Below are positions 17,046 through 26,500 of a DNA stretch of 27,959 nucleotides, piece by piece. The position numbers and the translations under genes are program-made. The DNA is from a bacterium. Its GTDB lineage: Bacteria > SZUA-79 > Acidulodesulfobacterales > Acidulodesulfobacteraceae. The notes under the pieces are model-generated. The model did not search any database and had not been told where the DNA came from. It saw only the letters and a program-made list of their open reading frames with translations. Position 1 is the stretch's first letter, and the number at the start of each line of letters is the position of its first letter. The stretch lies in NCBI GenBank assembly GCA_021789455.1, contig JAJYJN010000007.1:1-27959 (forward strand), written 5' to 3'.

Positions 17046-17704
17046 AAGCCAAATTTTTAAAATTATTTATATTTTTTTTAGTTTTGCAATCTTTTATTAC
17101 GCTATATTTTACAGGCAAATCTTATGCCGAATCTAATAATACGGTTAATAAAATAGAGGCAAAATATAAAAACGTTTATTCAATAGCGGCATATTTTTAT
17201 CAAAAGGAAGAGATACCCGGTTATTCTCAAAATATGGCGTTTAAGGGATATTTTTATTATAAAAGACATAAAGGAATGGCATGGATTTATGAATACCCTT
17301 TTCATAAAAGGCAGGTTTTAAAAAACGGCAGACTTTATATCGTCAATAAAAATATGAGAAAAGTAACGGTAATAAACGTAAGCGGCGAAAGAGGAGGATT
17401 TCCGCCTAACGTCGTAGAAGTAATCGGAAACCTTACCCATTATTTTAAGGTAATAAGCGTATTTAAAAAGTCCTCATTAAACGAAATAATACTTGTTTTA
17501 AAACCTATAAAAATGCAGAGGGCTAAAAAAATATACGTCGGTTTCGGTTCCGGAAATTTAAAAATAAAATATTTAAAAATTATTACTTATCAGGGACAGA
17601 CGATTATTTTTAAATATAAAAACGTTAAATTTAACGGCAGTATAAAAGATAAAATTTTCAGCGTTAATTTTCCGTCGTATTATAAAATAATTAAAGCAAA
17701 TTAA
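17042..17704 (+). CDS. lolA: LolA-like periplasmic lipoprotein carrier
   Basis: A predicted periplasmic chaperone that carries lipoproteins from the inner to the outer membrane. It has 220 residues. The N-terminal signal peptide runs to about residue 30 (hydrophobic core FIFFLVLQSF, probable cleavage after SYA). The mature protein has the LolA beta-barrel pattern: Y-rich AAYFYQKEEI, GYFYYKRHKGMAWIYEYP, then RQVLKNGRLYIVNKNMRKV. GGAG lies 7 bases before the ATG, within the end of ftsK, which it overlaps by 4 bases. An ftsK-lolA pair is common in related genomes. LolA sequences diverge strongly, so the call rests on fold pattern plus context. It implies an outer membrane. Confidence 0.82.
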   Translation: MKAKFLKLFIFFLVLQSFITLYFTGKSYAESNNTVNKIEAKYKNVYSIAAYFYQKEEIPGYSQNMAFKGYFYYKRHKGMAWIYEYPFHKRQVLKNGRLYIVNKNMRKVTVINVSGERGGFPPNVVEVIGNLTHYFKVISVFKKSSLNEIILVLKPIKMQRAKKIYVGFGSGNLKIKYLKIITYQGQTIIFKYKNVKFNGSIKDKIFSVNFPSYYKIIKAN

Positions 17705-17744
17705 CGAAAATTAAATATCATTTTAATAATAAAAGGAGAATATC

Positions 17745-18230
17745 GTGCCTTCTTTCGATATAGCGTCAAAAGCCGATATGCAGGAAGTCGACAATGCAAT
17801 TAATCAGGCTATAAAAGAAATAACCGGCAGATACGATTTTAAAGGAACCAAAAGCGAAATTAAGCGCCAGGATAACATCATTACTCTTTTGGGCGACGAC
17901 GATTACAAACTGACCGCCGTTATAGATATATTAAAAGGCAAACTTATAAAACGCGGAGTTTCCGTTAAATTTTTGGATTTTAAGAAAAAAGAGGAAGCGT
18001 CCAAAGGAATGATGCGGCAGGAAGTAGAAATTAAAGAAGGAGTCGATAAAGAGTCTTCAAAGAAAATTATACAGGAAATAAAAAAAATAGCGCCCAAAGC
18101 AGGAGTTGAAAACCTTAAAGACCATCTGCGCGTCAATTCAAAATCTAAGGACGAGCTTCAAAATATTATTGCCCATTTAAAAGCTTTTCCGATAGATATA
18201 GAATTGATATATATTAATTTCAGGGATTAA
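17745..18230 (+). CDS. yajQ: YajQ family cyclic-di-GMP/nucleotide-binding protein
   Basis: A small cytoplasmic protein of the YajQ (UPF0234) family, 161 residues, with two ferredoxin-like domains; some members bind cyclic di-GMP and act as transcriptional co-regulators. The signature N-terminus PSFDIASKADMQEVDNAINQ and the following ITGRYDFKGTKSEI are nearly canonical, and SSKKIIQEIKKIAPK and the C-terminal FPIDIELIYINFRD also fit. The start is GTG at 17745 with AAGGAG 7 bases ahead. It lies 40 bases after lolA and before a weak terminator-like hairpin. Its role in this organism is unknown, though a type IV pilus cluster downstream makes a cyclic-di-GMP link conceivable. Confidence 0.93.
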   Translation: MPSFDIASKADMQEVDNAINQAIKEITGRYDFKGTKSEIKRQDNIITLLGDDDYKLTAVIDILKGKLIKRGVSVKFLDFKKKEEASKGMMRQEVEIKEGVDKESSKKIIQEIKKIAPKAGVENLKDHLRVNSKSKDELQNIIAHLKAFPIDIELIYINFRD

Positions 18231-18250
18231 ATTTAATGGTTATTTTTTAA

Positions 18251-18279
18251 GCAATATCTTTTTTATTGCATATTTTTTA
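18251..18279 (+). terminator. Weak intrinsic terminator after yajQ
   Basis: A short stem GCAATA (18251-18256), a 7-base loop and TATTGC (18264-18269), followed within three bases by a run of six T. The stem is only 6 bp and AT-rich. Confidence 0.4.
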
Positions 18280-18348
18280 TACAAAATATATAAATAATTT
18301 TATGATACAGGCTTTAATATAGTTTGATTTGCTTATAAGTTTATTTAC

Positions 18349-18362
18349 GGCATATTTTTTGC
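18349..18362 (+). promoter_or_regulatory. Candidate sigma-54 promoter before glnB
   Basis: GG, exactly 10 bases, then GC (GGCATATTTTTTGC) matches the -24/-12 spacing of sigma-54 promoters, with CA after GG and TT before GC also conserved. The TG preceding the -24 GG is not conserved. The leader would be about 13 bases, just covering GGGAGG. The location upstream of glnB-glnA makes it attractive, but the match is incomplete. Confidence 0.3.
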
Positions 18363-18374
18363 TTTAAATTTTAA

Positions 18375-18725
<351 letters not shown>

Positions 18726-18730
18726 TTGTG

Positions 18731-18759
18731 ATAGTGCCGGAATTAAATTCCGGCACTAT
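18731..18759. terminator. Intergenic hairpin between glnB and glnA, same family as 2366-2392
   Basis: A perfect inverted repeat, ATAGTGCCGGAATT, central A, then its reverse complement. It shares the 21-base core TGCCGGAATT-N-AATTCCGGCA with the hairpin at 2366-2392, while an outer pair changes from A-T to G-C, so pairing is kept. There is no U-tract on the plus strand. It may attenuate transcription into glnA or stabilise the glnB mRNA end. Confidence 0.55.
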
Positions 18760-18797
18760 AATATAATAATAATTAATTTTAATTTTTTGGAGGAGAA

Positions 18798-20210
18798 ATG
18801 ACCGAAAACGAAGTTATGCAGTTTATTAAAGAGCAGGAGGTGCAGTTCATAGACGTAAAGTTTTGCGACCTTCTGGGGACTTGGCAGCATTTTACGGTAC
18901 CGGTAAGCGAATTTTCAAAAGATACTTTTAAAGACGGCTTTGGATTTGACGGTTCAAGCATCAGGGGATGGCAGGCGATAGACGCATCCGATATGCTTAT
19001 GATACCCGACCCTTCCAGTGCCGTTATAGATAACTTTATAGAAGCAAAAACCCTGTCTTTGATATGCAATATAAAGGATCCGGTTACCGGAAAGTTTTAC
19101 GACAGGGACCCGCGCTATATTGCCAAGAAAGCCGAAGAATACTTAAAATCTACCGGCATTGCCGATACGGCTTATTTCGGACCTGAAGCGGAATTTTTTA
19201 TTTTCGACGATATAAGATACGACCAGACGTCAAACAGCGGATATTACTATATAGATTCTGAAGAAGGCACTTGGAATACCGGAAGGGACGAAATGCCGAA
19301 TCTCGGCCATAAACCCAGGCATAAAGAAGGTTATTTTCCTGCTTCTCCTATAGACAGCCAAACCGATATCAGAAACGAAATGGCTCTTGAACTTCAGAAC
19401 GTAGGAATCAGGGTCGAAGCGGCACATCACGAGGTCGCAACCGGCGGACAGGCGGAAATAGATATGAGATTTAATTCTTTAACCGCTATGGGCGATAATT
19501 TTATGTGGTTTAAATACATAATTAAAAACGTCGCAAAAAGATACGATAAAACGGCTACTTTTATGCCTAAACCGCTTTTTGGCGACAACGGATCGGGCAT
19601 GCACGTCCATCAGTCGTTATGGAAAAACGGACAGCCCCTTTTTCCGGGAAAAGGATATGCCGGACTTTCCGAAATGGCTCTTTATTATATCGGCGGAATA
19701 TTGAAACACGCAAAGGCGTTATGCGCATTTACAAATCCTACTACAAATTCATATAAAAGACTCGTGCCTGGTTTTGAAGCTCCCGTAAATTTTGTTTACT
19801 CTTCGAGAAACAGAAGCGCCGCAATAAGGATTCCTATGTATTCCAACTCTCCGAAAGCGAAAAGGATAGAATACAGGACGCCGGACCCGACCGCAAACGG
19901 ATATATTGCATTTTCTGCGCTTCTTATGGCAGGCTTAGACGGAATTAAAAATAAAATAAAACCCGGTAATCCAGTCGATAAAGACCTGTTTACTCTGTCT
20001 AAAAAAGAGCTTAAAAATATTCCGGTCGCTCCCGGCTCTCTTGAAGATGCGCTCAAAGAACTTGATAAAGACCATAAATTTTTACTTGAAGGCGGAGTAT
20101 TTACGGAAGATTTAATACAGGCATGGATTGAACGCAAAATGGAAAACGACGTAAATCCCGTCCGCATGAGGCCGGTTCCTTACGAATTTGCGCTGTATTA
20201 TGATGTTTAA
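18798..20210 (+). CDS. glnA: Glutamine synthetase type I, adenylylation Tyr replaced by Phe
   Basis: Makes glutamine from glutamate, ammonia and ATP; cytoplasmic dodecamer. It has 470 residues. Active-site segments are all present: [61 protein letters not shown] and [14 protein letters not shown]. Length and C-terminus ([21 protein letters not shown]) place it with E. coli-type GSI-beta. At the adenylylation loop the sequence is [12 protein letters not shown]: residue 398 (Met counted), equivalent to E. coli Tyr397, is Phe (codon TTT at 19989-19991). Covalent inactivation by GlnE should therefore be impossible. TGGAGGAG precedes the ATG. Upstream glnB and the hairpin at 18731-18759 suggest control by PII or at the RNA level. 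Confidence 0.97.
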   Translation: MTENEVMQFIKEQEVQFIDVKFCDLLGTWQHFTVPVSEFSKDTFKDGFGFDGSSIRGWQAIDASDMLMIPDPSSAVIDNFIEAKTLSLICNIKDPVTGKFYDRDPRYIAKKAEEYLKSTGIADTAYFGPEAEFFIFDDIRYDQTSNSGYYYIDSEEGTWNTGRDEMPNLGHKPRHKEGYFPASPIDSQTDIRNEMALELQNVGIRVEAAHHEVATGGQAEIDMRFNSLTAMGDNFMWFKYIIKNVAKRYDKTATFMPKPLFGDNGSGMHVHQSLWKNGQPLFPGKGYAGLSEMALYYIGGILKHAKALCAFTNPTTNSYKRLVPGFEAPVNFVYSSRNRSAAIRIPMYSNSPKAKRIEYRTPDPTANGYIAFSALLMAGLDGIKNKIKPGNPVDKDLFTLSKKELKNIPVAPGSLEDALKELDKDHKFLLEGGVFTEDLIQAWIERKMENDVNPVRMRPVPYEFALYYDV

Positions 20211-20256
20211 TAGTTAAAGTAATCAGCGTAAAAAGTTTATTTATTTAGTATAAGGC

Positions 20257-20298
20257 GCGGCGGGTATAAATTATAAATTTATACCCGCCGCTGTTTTT
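20257..20298 (+). terminator. Strong intrinsic terminator of glnA
   Basis: A perfect 16-bp stem (GCGGCGGGTATAAATT and its complement, loop ATA) ending at 20291, followed by TG and five T. It lies between the convergent glnA and ssb genes and may also serve ssb from the other side. Confidence 0.85.
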
Positions 20299-20788
20299 AA
20301 AACGGAATATCGTCGTCCTCGCCCGGCTGGTTTGACGTCCCGCCGGTATTTGCGGAACCGGCGCCGTAAGAACTGCCGCCGTTTTGTGCCGCATAGCCAT
20401 AATCGTTTGAGACCTGCCCGTAATCGGCATCTGCCGGTTCAGCGCCGCCGCTGCCGCCTTTTGCGCCGAGCAGAACGATATTGTTAGCGATTACCTCGCT
20501 TATATATCCTTTAGTTCCGTCCTGTTTATCGTAAGAACGGTTATTAATTCTGCCTTCTACGAAAACTTGTTTTCCCTTGTTAAGATAGTTTGCAAGAGTT
20601 TGAGCTATCTTTCCGAATACTACTACATTGTGCCAAGTAGTTTTTTCCGTTTTATTGCCGGATTTATCGTTATAATACTCCGACGTCGCAATGGAAAACT
20701 TTAAAATAGCCAAACCGTCCGGCGTGTACCTTAATTCAGGGTCTTTTCCAAGATTGCCTATAAGCATTACTTTGTTTAAACTTGCCAT
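20297..20788 (-). CDS. ssb: Single-stranded DNA-binding protein
   Basis: A tetrameric protein that coats single-stranded DNA in replication, repair and recombination. It has 163 residues. The OB fold spans about 1-110: MASLNKVMLIGNLGKDPELR, then TTWHNVVVFGKIAQTLANYL, KGKQVFVEGRINNRSY and ISEVIANNIVLLG. A Gly/Ser/Asn-rich disordered linker follows (about 112-156), then the acidic partner-binding tail DDDIPF at the extreme C-terminus. GGAGG precedes the ATG at normal spacing on the minus strand. It is convergent with glnA and divergent from the pilus operon; no rpsF or rpsR neighbour is present, so it is not in the common ribosomal operon. Confidence 0.97.
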   Translation of the reverse strand: MASLNKVMLIGNLGKDPELRYTPDGLAILKFSIATSEYYNDKSGNKTEKTTWHNVVVFGKIAQTLANYLNKGKQVFVEGRINNRSYDKQDGTKGYISEVIANNIVLLGAKGGSGGAEPADADYGQVSNDYGYAAQNGGSSYGAGSANTGGTSNQPGEDDDIPF

Positions 20789-20910
20789 ACAACCTCCAAA
20801 ATGAATAATTTAATGAAGTTAAAGGATAATAAATAGATAAAATAGATAAAAATTTTAATCCAATATTTTAATGCAATAAAGTTATGATAAATTAAGTAAA
20901 GCAATTTGGC

Positions 20911-20976
20911 AAGTTAAATTTATGTTACATTTTTGTTAAATTTATATTTCGTTTATGTTACGTTTCGGTTACAATT
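20911..20976 (+). promoter_or_regulatory. Six tandem 11-bp units upstream of the pilus operon promoter
   Basis: Consecutive 11-mers: AAGTTAAATTT, ATGTTACATTT, TTGTTAAATTT, ATATTTCGTTT, ATGTTACGTTT, CGGTTACAATT. Five of six carry GTTA at positions 3-6; the fourth is degenerate. The array ends 32 bases before the -35 box (21009), about three helical turns, so all units face the same side as RNA polymerase. Eleven-base direct repeats are typical for OmpR/PhoB-type response regulators. The regulator is not encoded in the window. Confidence 0.5.
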
Positions 20977-21008
20977 TTTTATTAAGTTATATAATAAATT
21001 AATAAATT

Positions 21009-21036
21009 TTGACTTTTTTTTGTACAATGATATAAT
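21009..21036 (+). promoter_or_regulatory. Promoter of pilV-pilW-pilX-pilY1
   Basis: -35 TTGACT (21009-21014), a 16-base spacer and a perfect -10 TATAAT (21031-21036) within TGATATAAT. The predicted leader is about 41 bases and has no Shine-Dalgarno. It lies downstream of the 11-bp repeat array. Confidence 0.6.
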
Positions 21037-21083
21037 TATTTATATAAAACAAAAATAGAATTTTTAAAATAAAATTTTATAGA

Positions 21084-21635
21084 ATGCATATGAAAAATTG
21101 CGTATCGATAAAAAACCGCAACGGTGCTTCTCTTCTTGAGGTAATGATAGCTATGGTCATTCTCACCGTCGGGTTTCTGGGAGTAATGGCGCTTTCTATA
21201 GCCCTTACTAATAACAATGCTACGGCCGGCAAGATAAATACCGCTACGGCTATAGCGCAGGCCGAGGTCAGCCAGCTAAACTGCCTCGGAGTGACCGGAA
21301 TTAATAATAATTTAACAAACTGGGGCATTTCTGCTCTACCAGGGACTTACACTTACACCGTTTCTCCAGTCGTATTGAATCCCGATTCTAGAAATTCGGT
21401 TACATCCTGTATAAATCCAGTTTTAGCAGTAGGAGGTGCGGCGCCGGATTCTCCTGCATCTGCAGGGCTTGGCGTTACTATTCCTTATATCGTCACAATT
21501 AATTTAGCATATAATTCAATTTCACCTTCATTAATAAATGCAAAAGTTCAGGTAAGTTGGTATAATGCTTATAATGTTGGGAATGCAGGGAATAATATCG
21601 GCGAACATATTATTACATTATATGATACTATCTGA
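21084..21635 (+). CDS. pilV: Type IV pilus minor pilin, PilV-like
   Basis: A predicted minor pilin with a class III (prepilin) signal, processed by PilD and placed at the pilus tip with PilW, PilX and PilY1. It has 183 residues. The short leader KNRNG is followed by cleavage after G14 and the mature start ASLLEVMIAMVILTVGFLGV, with Glu at +5 (E19). This is the PilV-like pattern with LLEVM. The remainder is a globular, Cys-containing beta domain of low conservation. ATG 21084 or the in-frame ATG 21090 could be the start; no Shine-Dalgarno decides. pilW-like follows 9 bases later. The symbol rests on N-terminus and gene order. Confidence 0.85.
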   Translation: MHMKNCVSIKNRNGASLLEVMIAMVILTVGFLGVMALSIALTNNNATAGKINTATAIAQAEVSQLNCLGVTGINNNLTNWGISALPGTYTYTVSPVVLNPDSRNSVTSCINPVLAVGGAAPDSPASAGLGVTIPYIVTINLAYNSISPSLINAKVQVSWYNAYNVGNAGNNIGEHIITLYDTI

Positions 21636-21644
21636 TAAGTTATT

Positions 21645-22790
21645 ATGAAAATATTAAGCGGTTTAAAAAAATTAAGATATATCATTAAGTTAAACAGTAA
21701 GGGACTGACCGCAGTAGAGCTCATAATTGCTCTTGCTATTTCTCTTATTGTTGTTGCGGCGGCAGGATTTATTTTGCTCACGCAATCCGGCGTTATAAGG
21801 CTGAACAGGTCTGTTTCGACCGAACAGCAAAGATTAAATACGGCATTTAATACGGTCAGGTATTCGCTGCGTATGGCCGGATTCGATTATGGACAGAATC
21901 TTTTTAATCAATCTGCGTCAATTCCGTCCGTACAAATTCCTTCGTCTGCATCTATTCCTGCCGGTCCTTATAATGTAGAAATAGAAGAATCTAACGGGAA
22001 TATACTTTCGGTTAGCCCCACTCCGACTTTCGAAGTCATGACAACTTATTATTCGCCGCCTTACTCGCCTTTGTCTCCTAACAATGCAAATGCTTGTACT
22101 TTAACGGCTGTTAATGCCGGAGGCAATCCGCCGGGGGGCGCGGCAGAATTTAACGTGTCGCCGCAATGCAATATTAATAACTTTTTTATAGGCGAAAATA
22201 TACTTGTTTCAACGCCTGCTGGTGCTATAGACGGGGTATGTATAACAAATGTACAGCCGGCTGCCGGTAAGATTCAGATCAATCCCGGAAACGGAGGCGG
22301 AGTGTGCTCCGGTAATCCAAACCCGGTCCCCCCCGATAATATATCCGGCGGAACAGTTTTAATGAATTCTTCTACCCAGCAGACGATAGTTCAGGTTTTG
22401 TTTTACTGGATACAACCGGCGCCGCCATATATATTTAATGCTCCATATTCTCCTTATAGCGAGCCGGGCGCATTATATGAATGCGATATACAGCCGCCGT
22501 ATAATCCAAAGAATAATATACCCGCCCTCCCTCTTGTTTGCGCTCCTAATACGATTATTAAACTCGACAATTATATAACAGGATTTAGCGTTACGTCGTT
22601 AAATCAGTTAAATTCTACGACCCAGCAGAGCTATCTTTATCTTTTATCTATTACGGGGGAATCCGACGTCGCAATATCCGATTCCCCTGCTTACAGCGTA
22701 CATACGGCTCCAAATGCCGGCACAGGGACAAACGTTTCAAAAACGCTTAGTTCTAATGTTTTTTTAAGGAATGTTTATTACGGCAGTTAA
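21645..22790 (+). CDS. pilW: Type IV pilus minor pilin, PilW-like
   Basis: A predicted minor pilin of the PilW (GspJ-like) type, 381 residues. A 20-residue leader ending NSKG is cleaved before LTAVELIIALAISLIVVAAA, with Glu at +5 (E25). Following the helix, STEQQRLNTAFNTVRYSLRMAGFDYG is the characteristic PilW segment. The rest is a large Pro/Asn/Ser-rich beta domain with paired cysteines (for example around CTLTAV and CNINNF). PilW helps prime pilus assembly as part of the tip complex. It lies between the pilV- and pilX-like genes, with 9- and 24-base gaps. No strong Shine-Dalgarno is seen, so translational coupling is likely. Confidence 0.87.
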   Translation: MKILSGLKKLRYIIKLNSKGLTAVELIIALAISLIVVAAAGFILLTQSGVIRLNRSVSTEQQRLNTAFNTVRYSLRMAGFDYGQNLFNQSASIPSVQIPSSASIPAGPYNVEIEESNGNILSVSPTPTFEVMTTYYSPPYSPLSPNNANACTLTAVNAGGNPPGGAAEFNVSPQCNINNFFIGENILVSTPAGAIDGVCITNVQPAAGKIQINPGNGGGVCSGNPNPVPPDNISGGTVLMNSSTQQTIVQVLFYWIQPAPPYIFNAPYSPYSEPGALYECDIQPPYNPKNNIPALPLVCAPNTIIKLDNYITGFSVTSLNQLNSTTQQSYLYLLSITGESDVAISDSPAYSVHTAPNAGTGTNVSKTLSSNVFLRNVYYGS

Positions 22791-22814
22791 TTTTTTGATT
22801 ATTCGGCGGCAGTT

Positions 22815-23501
22815 ATGAAAAATAGAATTGTAAAAAACAAAGTCAGAAGCAATATAATAAGTAACAATAACGGTATAGCGCTTTTAACGGTAATATTGGT
22901 TATCGCAATTCTGGGTATATTGGCGGCGGTAGCTATCGAAACTACCGGCACGGATATTATTAATGCCGGAAACAATATTGTTAATCAGTATACGGTTAAT
23001 GTATCTAATTCTGCGGCGGATATAATATTGTCTCAAATAGGAACTAATCAAGGCGTAGATGCCGGAGTAGGCATAGCAGGTATGCCTTTGCCGGGATATT
23101 ATTATTACACCGTAGAGAATCCGGCTGCTCTGTGCAGTCCGCTTAAATTAGCAAACGGCAACCAGACAAACGTAGAAATAAACAACACGTATAATATTTA
23201 TATGGCTCCCGTTCCTTCAGTTTCAAATGGGATAACCTGTCAGTCTTTATCCTCGAGCAATATAATTCCGGTTACAAATAGTAATATTGTAAACCCGGAT
23301 AATCTTCCCCAAAACAACGGGCAAATCGGTTTTAGTTATTTTGGCAGTTACGGCAATGCTAAAGGATATGGAAATAATTTTTATTTTTATAAAGGTCAAA
23401 TAGACGTAATAAGTCAAGATATTATAAACAGCAATAAGCCGTCCGTAACCGCCCATACGGGTATGACGTTTAAGTATGGACCTTTGAATGAGGGTGGTTA
23501 G
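22815..23501 (+). CDS. pilX: Type IV pilus minor pilin, PilX-like
   Basis: A predicted minor pilin of the PilX (GspK-like) type, 228 residues. The leader ends NNNG (G20), and the mature helix starts IALLTVILVIAILGILAAVA. The +5 position is Thr instead of the usual Glu, as expected for PilX/GspK-type tip subunits, which do not need the charge pair with a subunit above. A segment with ETTGTDIINAGNNI follows, like the PilX consensus. The distal part is low-complexity, rich in Asn, Ser and Gly. Position before pilY1 supports the assignment. In standard models it links the tip complex to PilY1. Confidence 0.83.
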   Translation: MKNRIVKNKVRSNIISNNNGIALLTVILVIAILGILAAVAIETTGTDIINAGNNIVNQYTVNVSNSAADIILSQIGTNQGVDAGVGIAGMPLPGYYYYTVENPAALCSPLKLANGNQTNVEINNTYNIYMAPVPSVSNGITCQSLSSSNIIPVTNSNIVNPDNLPQNNGQIGFSYFGSYGNAKGYGNNFYFYKGQIDVISQDIINSNKPSVTAHTGMTFKYGPLNEGG

Positions 23502-23581
23502 ATTTATTTATGATTAAAACAAATTGCAGCTATAAATAATAAGGGCGTATGTATTATTATAATTAAAAGAAGGAGAAAACC

Positions 23582-26500
23582 ATGTTAAAGGTATTTAAAA
23601 ATAATGTAATGTTATTTTTAAAAGGATTTATTTACCGAATTTTCATATTTGCAATTTTAACTTCGGTATATATGACAGCGATGATATTTAATACTGCTTT
23701 TGCGCAAGGTACTCTTATCACAAATAATGCGAATATTTTAATATTTTTAGATACATCAGGCTCTATGATGTGGAATCAGCAGCAAAATTACGGAACTAAT
23801 GGCCTGTACGATCCTCCGGAAAGCTGGGCGGGAAGCGGCGCTAGTAATGTATGGGCTCCAGGTTCTAACTCCGTTTTTTCAAAGATTTATAATGCCAAAC
23901 TTGCGATAGGCGGCGTCGTCAGCAATTTTTCCAGTATGAATTTTGCCTTTGCGTCATTTCAACAAAATAGCAACTTCGGACAGACGAAATATTGTGTATA
24001 TTCAGACGATGCAACATTTACAAATCCCTCTTTAAGTTTAGGAGGGACAGGAACCCCCGATGAATCCGGCGCTTATTTTAACAATAATAATTATCCTTTT
24101 GTAAATGTTTATGGAACGGGGCAGTATTGCGGACATCCTACAGGCGAGTTCCAACACAGAGGCGTTACTTACTATTTTGTATCTTATGATTATAAAAACT
24201 ATATAACGAATGATCCTTCTTTTCCTGGAGTTTCGAGCCTTAGTCCATGGTATTTATACTTTCCGGTGCAAAGCGGAGGGACATTGGGAACAGGAACTAC
24301 GAGCGTTGACGTTGCACAGCCTTTTCAAAGCGGAACCATAGTAAATAGCGATATTCATAACCTTTTATGGACAAGCGAGATATACGGAAGCAATAGTTTA
24401 AACCCAGCAGACACGCCTATTTCAGGGCTTAAAGCAGGCGGAGGCACGCCTATGTCGGATTCCGTTGCAGATATGTACGATTTTTTTGAGAATTCAATAA
24501 CAAACAGCAGTTCAAGCAGTTCGGCAAATGAGTGCTTAAGGTATTTTTCGATAATAGTGACGGACGGAGAGGCAAATATGGGATGCGACTGGAATGCGGA
24601 CGATATTCCTCCAAACATCAACCAAAACACATCATGCTCTAACGGTAATAGTAACGGTATTCCTAGTAATCAAACTCCTTTAGAAGTTTATGATATTTAT
24701 AATCTCGGTTTAAGTAACACAAAAAATAAAAAACCGATAGTAACCTATATGGTCGGTTTTGGCTACAGCCCGACCAATCCTACCAGTTATCTTCAAGAAA
24801 TGGCAGACGCGGGTGCTGGCATAGACCCTAATGAATATTATACCGTATCTAGCGGCGGAGCGACGCCGACGTTAAATTTTGCGGCAAAGCAGGGTACAAC
24901 GCCGGACACGCTCAATATAGGTTCGAATCCTACTACAAACGGCATTATTGTAGGAGACACCGTTTCGGACAACGGCGATACCAGCGTAACCTGCGAAGCC
25001 GATAATAACTATAGCATGACGTATAATAGTCCGAGCGACTGCGCTACCGTAACAAGTATTTACGATAATTCAGGAACTTCTACCACCATAACTCTTTCTA
25101 ACTCTTTAAATACGTTATCTAACGGCATAACCGTTTCCGGCACCGTTTACCTTGCTAACAATTATTCGGTTTTAGTGCAGTATCTCACCAATATATTAAA
25201 ACAAATCCAGTCTCAAACAGAATCTTTCACGTCTCCGGTAATACATCAGGTTTACGGTTCGAATAACGATGTGTATTACGCTAATTTTACGCCGTCTATG
25301 CCTCACCGCTTATGGGGCGAAGGCAATTTATTCGAATTCGAGCTTAATTCATCCGGCGAGCTTGTCGGTCCAAACGGCGTCGTCGCCGAAACATGTTCGA
25401 ATCCAAATGATACCATTGCAACTTGTCCTGTAGGGGATATAGAAGTAAATACCGGCGATTCAATATGGTCGGCGGGAGAGCAATTAACGGGTAATTCAAA
25501 TAGAAATATTTTAACTTCGGAATTAGATTCGAGCAACGGGCAGACCTCCCCGCTGGCTTTTAATACGTCAGAATCTTCTGCGTTGGCAACATTAATGGGA
25601 ACGACTACGGCAAACGCAACAGATAATGTAATCCCGTTTGTTTTGAATCCTGGCGCAAATCTTGGAAGTCCATATACCGACTGGAAATTAGGAGCGATTT
25701 ATCATTCCGACCCTGTTTTTATAGGGTCGCCTTCGGTCTTTCCATATTTTTCGGTTCCATCGTATCAGGCTTTTGCAAATAGTAACAGCGGACGTACTCC
25801 TGTTCTTGTAGTCGGAGCAAACGACGGAATGCTGCATGGATTTAATGCGAATAACGGACAGGAAATTTTTGGTTATATTCCTCCCGATTTGTTGACGGAA
25901 CTTCCTCAGTGGTATGCCAATTCTTTAAGTTCCTCTACGCCTTTTTTTGTAGATTCTACGCCTTCCGTTTCCGACGTATATTTCAATAATCTTTTTGTCG
26001 TTAACGGAGTTCTTAGCTCTAACAGTGCAAATAGTTCTAACAGCGCATTTATTAATGACAGCTGGCATACAATCTTAATAGGCGGAGAAAGAAACGGCGG
26101 AATGAGTTATTATGCCTTAGGCCTTACAAATCCTTCAGGCAGTAGTTATCCTGACCCGTTATGGGATTTTTCCGACGCTTACTCTTCTTCCAGCAATCCT
26201 GACGGCAATATGGGATATACGTGGTCAAAGCCTGTAATATCGTATGTATGCCTGCCTTATTCTACTTCCACGAACGGGATTTGCGCAAATAATCCTTTAA
26301 ATGACCCCGAATATGCTAAAATATATGCGGGGTTTACAGGCGGCGGCTATTATACTTCTACTTCGACTTCGGCGGGTAATGCTGTTTATGCTCTTTATGC
26401 ATCGCCAAATCCAGTTAATATTTCTTCTACGACGACACCAAATTATGCCTATGAGCAGGTATTATGGAAATTCGACAGTGCAGATGATGCCAATATGAAA

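Noticed and set aside
19796..20167. Minus-strand open frame opposite the 3' part of glnA
   Set aside because: Shadow of a well-conserved gene; no recognisable protein and no start signals.
20800..20860. Direct repeat ATAGATAAA x2 upstream of ssb
   Set aside because: Two short AT-rich copies are expected by chance at this base composition; a weak ssb promoter may overlap but cannot be supported.
20977..21083. Search for a cyclic-di-GMP riboswitch before the pilus operon
   Set aside because: The predicted leader is only about 41 bases and AT-only; no GEMM-like conserved GC motifs were seen. The pilY1 leader was also checked without success.
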